Shown piece after piece: positions 63,052 to 64,000 of a stretch of DNA of 64,000 nt. The position numbers and the translations under genes are program-made. Under the pieces are notes generated by a model that did not search any database, was not told the origin of the DNA, and saw only the letters and a list, made by a program, of their open reading frames with translations. The DNA is from Pseudomonas putida (GTDB lineage Bacteria; Pseudomonadota; Gammaproteobacteria; Pseudomonadales; Pseudomonadaceae). How positions within the stretch are numbered: the stretch's first letter is position 1; the number at the start of each line of letters is the position of its first letter. The stretch is taken from positions 55 through 64,054 of the forward strand of contig NZ_MNAH01000011.1 in assembly GCF_001976065.1 (NCBI RefSeq). Direction: 5' to 3'.

Positions 63052-63732
63052 ATGCCCCAGATCACCCACTACAAAACCCCGTGCCCGGAGTCGGTCAACA
63101 GTCAGATCCTGCAGCTGGTGGTCGACAACCTGACCGACATCAGCATGGTCGCCATCCCGCCCAGTAACCTGCTGTACAACGTCTACCAGTACGCGATCGG
63201 CTACGAGGTGCACCTGTATCTGGAGGCTTTGAACGGGGCGAAAGGGATGGCGGTGGAGTTGATCGTTGCCACCGATCTGGACGACCCGGAGAAGGTCGTC
63301 GGTTTCCTGCTGTACCTGCCGGTCAAGGACGATCCCGACGCCTGCAGTGTGGCCTACATGGCCGTGGATGGCGGGCATAGGCGCCAAGGCATTGCGCGCC
63401 GGATGCTGCGCGAGATGGTCGGCCGCTACCCGCATGCCGAGCTGGCCTGCGCGGTGGCCAAGGTGCCGTATTTCGAGTCGATGGGTTTTCAGGTGGTCGG
63501 TGCGCGCAGTACGCAAGTGCTGATGAACACCCGCGACCACGGCAGCGACGGCTTGATGGCGCTGCTGGATGTGGCGCCGATCTACAGCTCGCTGGAGGTG
63601 CGGCAGATTCATACCTACCTGCTGCAAAAGCACGGCAAGCGGGCGATGCTCGATGCGGAAAAGCAGCGTGACCGGCATCTGGACCAATTGACGCGCAAGG
63701 CCAGCGAATTCGTTCGCGAGCGATTGGGATAA
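63052..63732 (+). CDS. GNAT-family acetyltransferase with C-terminal extension
   Basis: A 226-residue GNAT protein: motif A AYMAVDGGHRRQGIARRML, then AKVPYFESMGFQVV. About 60 residues follow the GNAT core (from LMALLDVAPIYSSLEVRQIH), more than a minimal GNAT. Substrate unknown. Confidence 0.85.
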   Translation: MPQITHYKTPCPESVNSQILQLVVDNLTDISMVAIPPSNLLYNVYQYAIGYEVHLYLEALNGAKGMAVELIVATDLDDPEKVVGFLLYLPVKDDPDACSVAYMAVDGGHRRQGIARRMLREMVGRYPHAELACAVAKVPYFESMGFQVVGARSTQVLMNTRDHGSDGLMALLDVAPIYSSLEVRQIHTYLLQKHGKRAMLDAEKQRDRHLDQLTRKASEFVRERLG

Positions 63733-63837
63733 AGACGATCCGGTGGGTTTGGAATGCACAATGCCCGGTCAAGTGTCGTAATGCTGTTCACTTAAGCATG
63801 GGGTTGTTAAGAACTGGATTGGGGGGATATCCATTGC

Positions 63838-64000
63838 TGCGGTAACGGCCACTTAGGGTTTCGCTCTTACAGCGAGTCCCTTTTCCAAACGCCGAAAAGG
63901 AACCAAAAGGCTTTGCCCCACCACTCGGTGCCTCGCTGTGGCTCGGCATGCCCTCTCTCCGGCATTGCTCCGTGGGTCGCCGCGATGGGCCATCCCTGGC
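63838..64000. repeat. Dispersed Pseudomonas repeat at the window edge
   Basis: The sequence beginning CCACTTAGGGTTTCGCTCTT and containing GGCTTTGCCCCACCACTCGG and CCGCGATGGGCCATCCCTGG is one I recall as a widely repeated non-coding element in fluorescent pseudomonads. It continues past the edge, so its borders cannot be set. Confidence 0.6.

Noticed and set aside
1-64000. tRNA, rRNA, complete IS element or prophage
   Set aside because: No cloverleaf with CCA-type ends, no rRNA sequence, no transposase or phage structural genes were seen. REPINs and the edge repeat are the only repeat-type mobile signals.

Overview
The window reads as chromosome of a fluorescent Pseudomonas (P. fluorescens group). 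GC is high, and inverted REP pairs (REPINs) of the GTGGGAGCGGGCTTGCTCGCGAA and TGTAGGAGCCGGCTTGCCGG types sit between genes. The gene content is typical of the genus: a glycine-cleavage operon with a TyrR-like regulator, phu haem transport, SdsA-type alkylsulfatase, PaoABC, and a DUF6124 gene. All assignments come from reading sequence and recalled family knowledge; no database was searched.

Layout. 1-2.6 kb: start of the gcvH-gcvP operon, its sigma-54 promoter, three upstream 18-bp inverted repeats, and gcsR. 2.7-9.8 kb: a LysR regulator diverging from an arginase/agmatinase-family ureohydrolase, followed by an aldehyde dehydrogenase, an NCS1 permease and a GMC (choline-dehydrogenase-like) oxidoreductase. 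This looks like a catabolic unit for an unidentified guanidino or related nitrogen compound. 10-16 kb: small metabolic and envelope genes (GNAT, DUF2092, NIPSNAP, LysR/SDR pair, cupin, NAD(P)-binding protein, cytochrome c). 16-18.2 kb: a DUF6124 gene behind a strongly folded leader, then a PGRP-type amidase overlapped by a small membrane protein (effector/immunity-like). 18.2-21.3 kb: haem ABC genes phuU-phuV and a ChaN lipoprotein; the phuT binding-protein gene is reduced to 48 codons. 21.4-31 kb: SnoaL-like protein, secreted chorismate mutase, TPR protein, RES-Xre toxin-antitoxin pair, a lipoprotein, a MAPEG remnant, a diiron protein with a divergent AraC regulator, a diguanylate cyclase and a TetR unit. 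31-36.6 kb: DUF2950/DUF3300, DUF502, a secreted 13-residue-repeat protein, a cupin and a REPIN array of 131-bp period. 36.6-41.8 kb: PchB-like mutase/lyase, GFA protein, nitrilase with divergent HxlR regulator, GltS, phosphodiesterase, lipoprotein. 42.2-46.3 kb: an AT-richer type VI secretion island (sigma-54 promoter, hcp, large modular effector, overlapping immunity candidate), then a patatin lipase. 46.3-52.5 kb: FGly sulfatase, lipoprotein, LysR and SdsA-type alkylsulfatase (sulfate-ester scavenging). 52.5-64 kb: EamA and MATE transporters, an outer-membrane protein, phosphoribosyltransferase, YceI, DUF2235 hydrolase, paoCBA, GNAT and a dispersed repeat at the edge.

Most notable are the hcp/effector/immunity island, the amidase/membrane-protein pair, the folded leader before the DUF6124 gene, the uncharacterised ureohydrolase-ALDH-NCS1-GMC cluster, the exactly periodic REPIN array, and three signs of gene decay (phuT, a fragment truncated at a REP, MAPEG).
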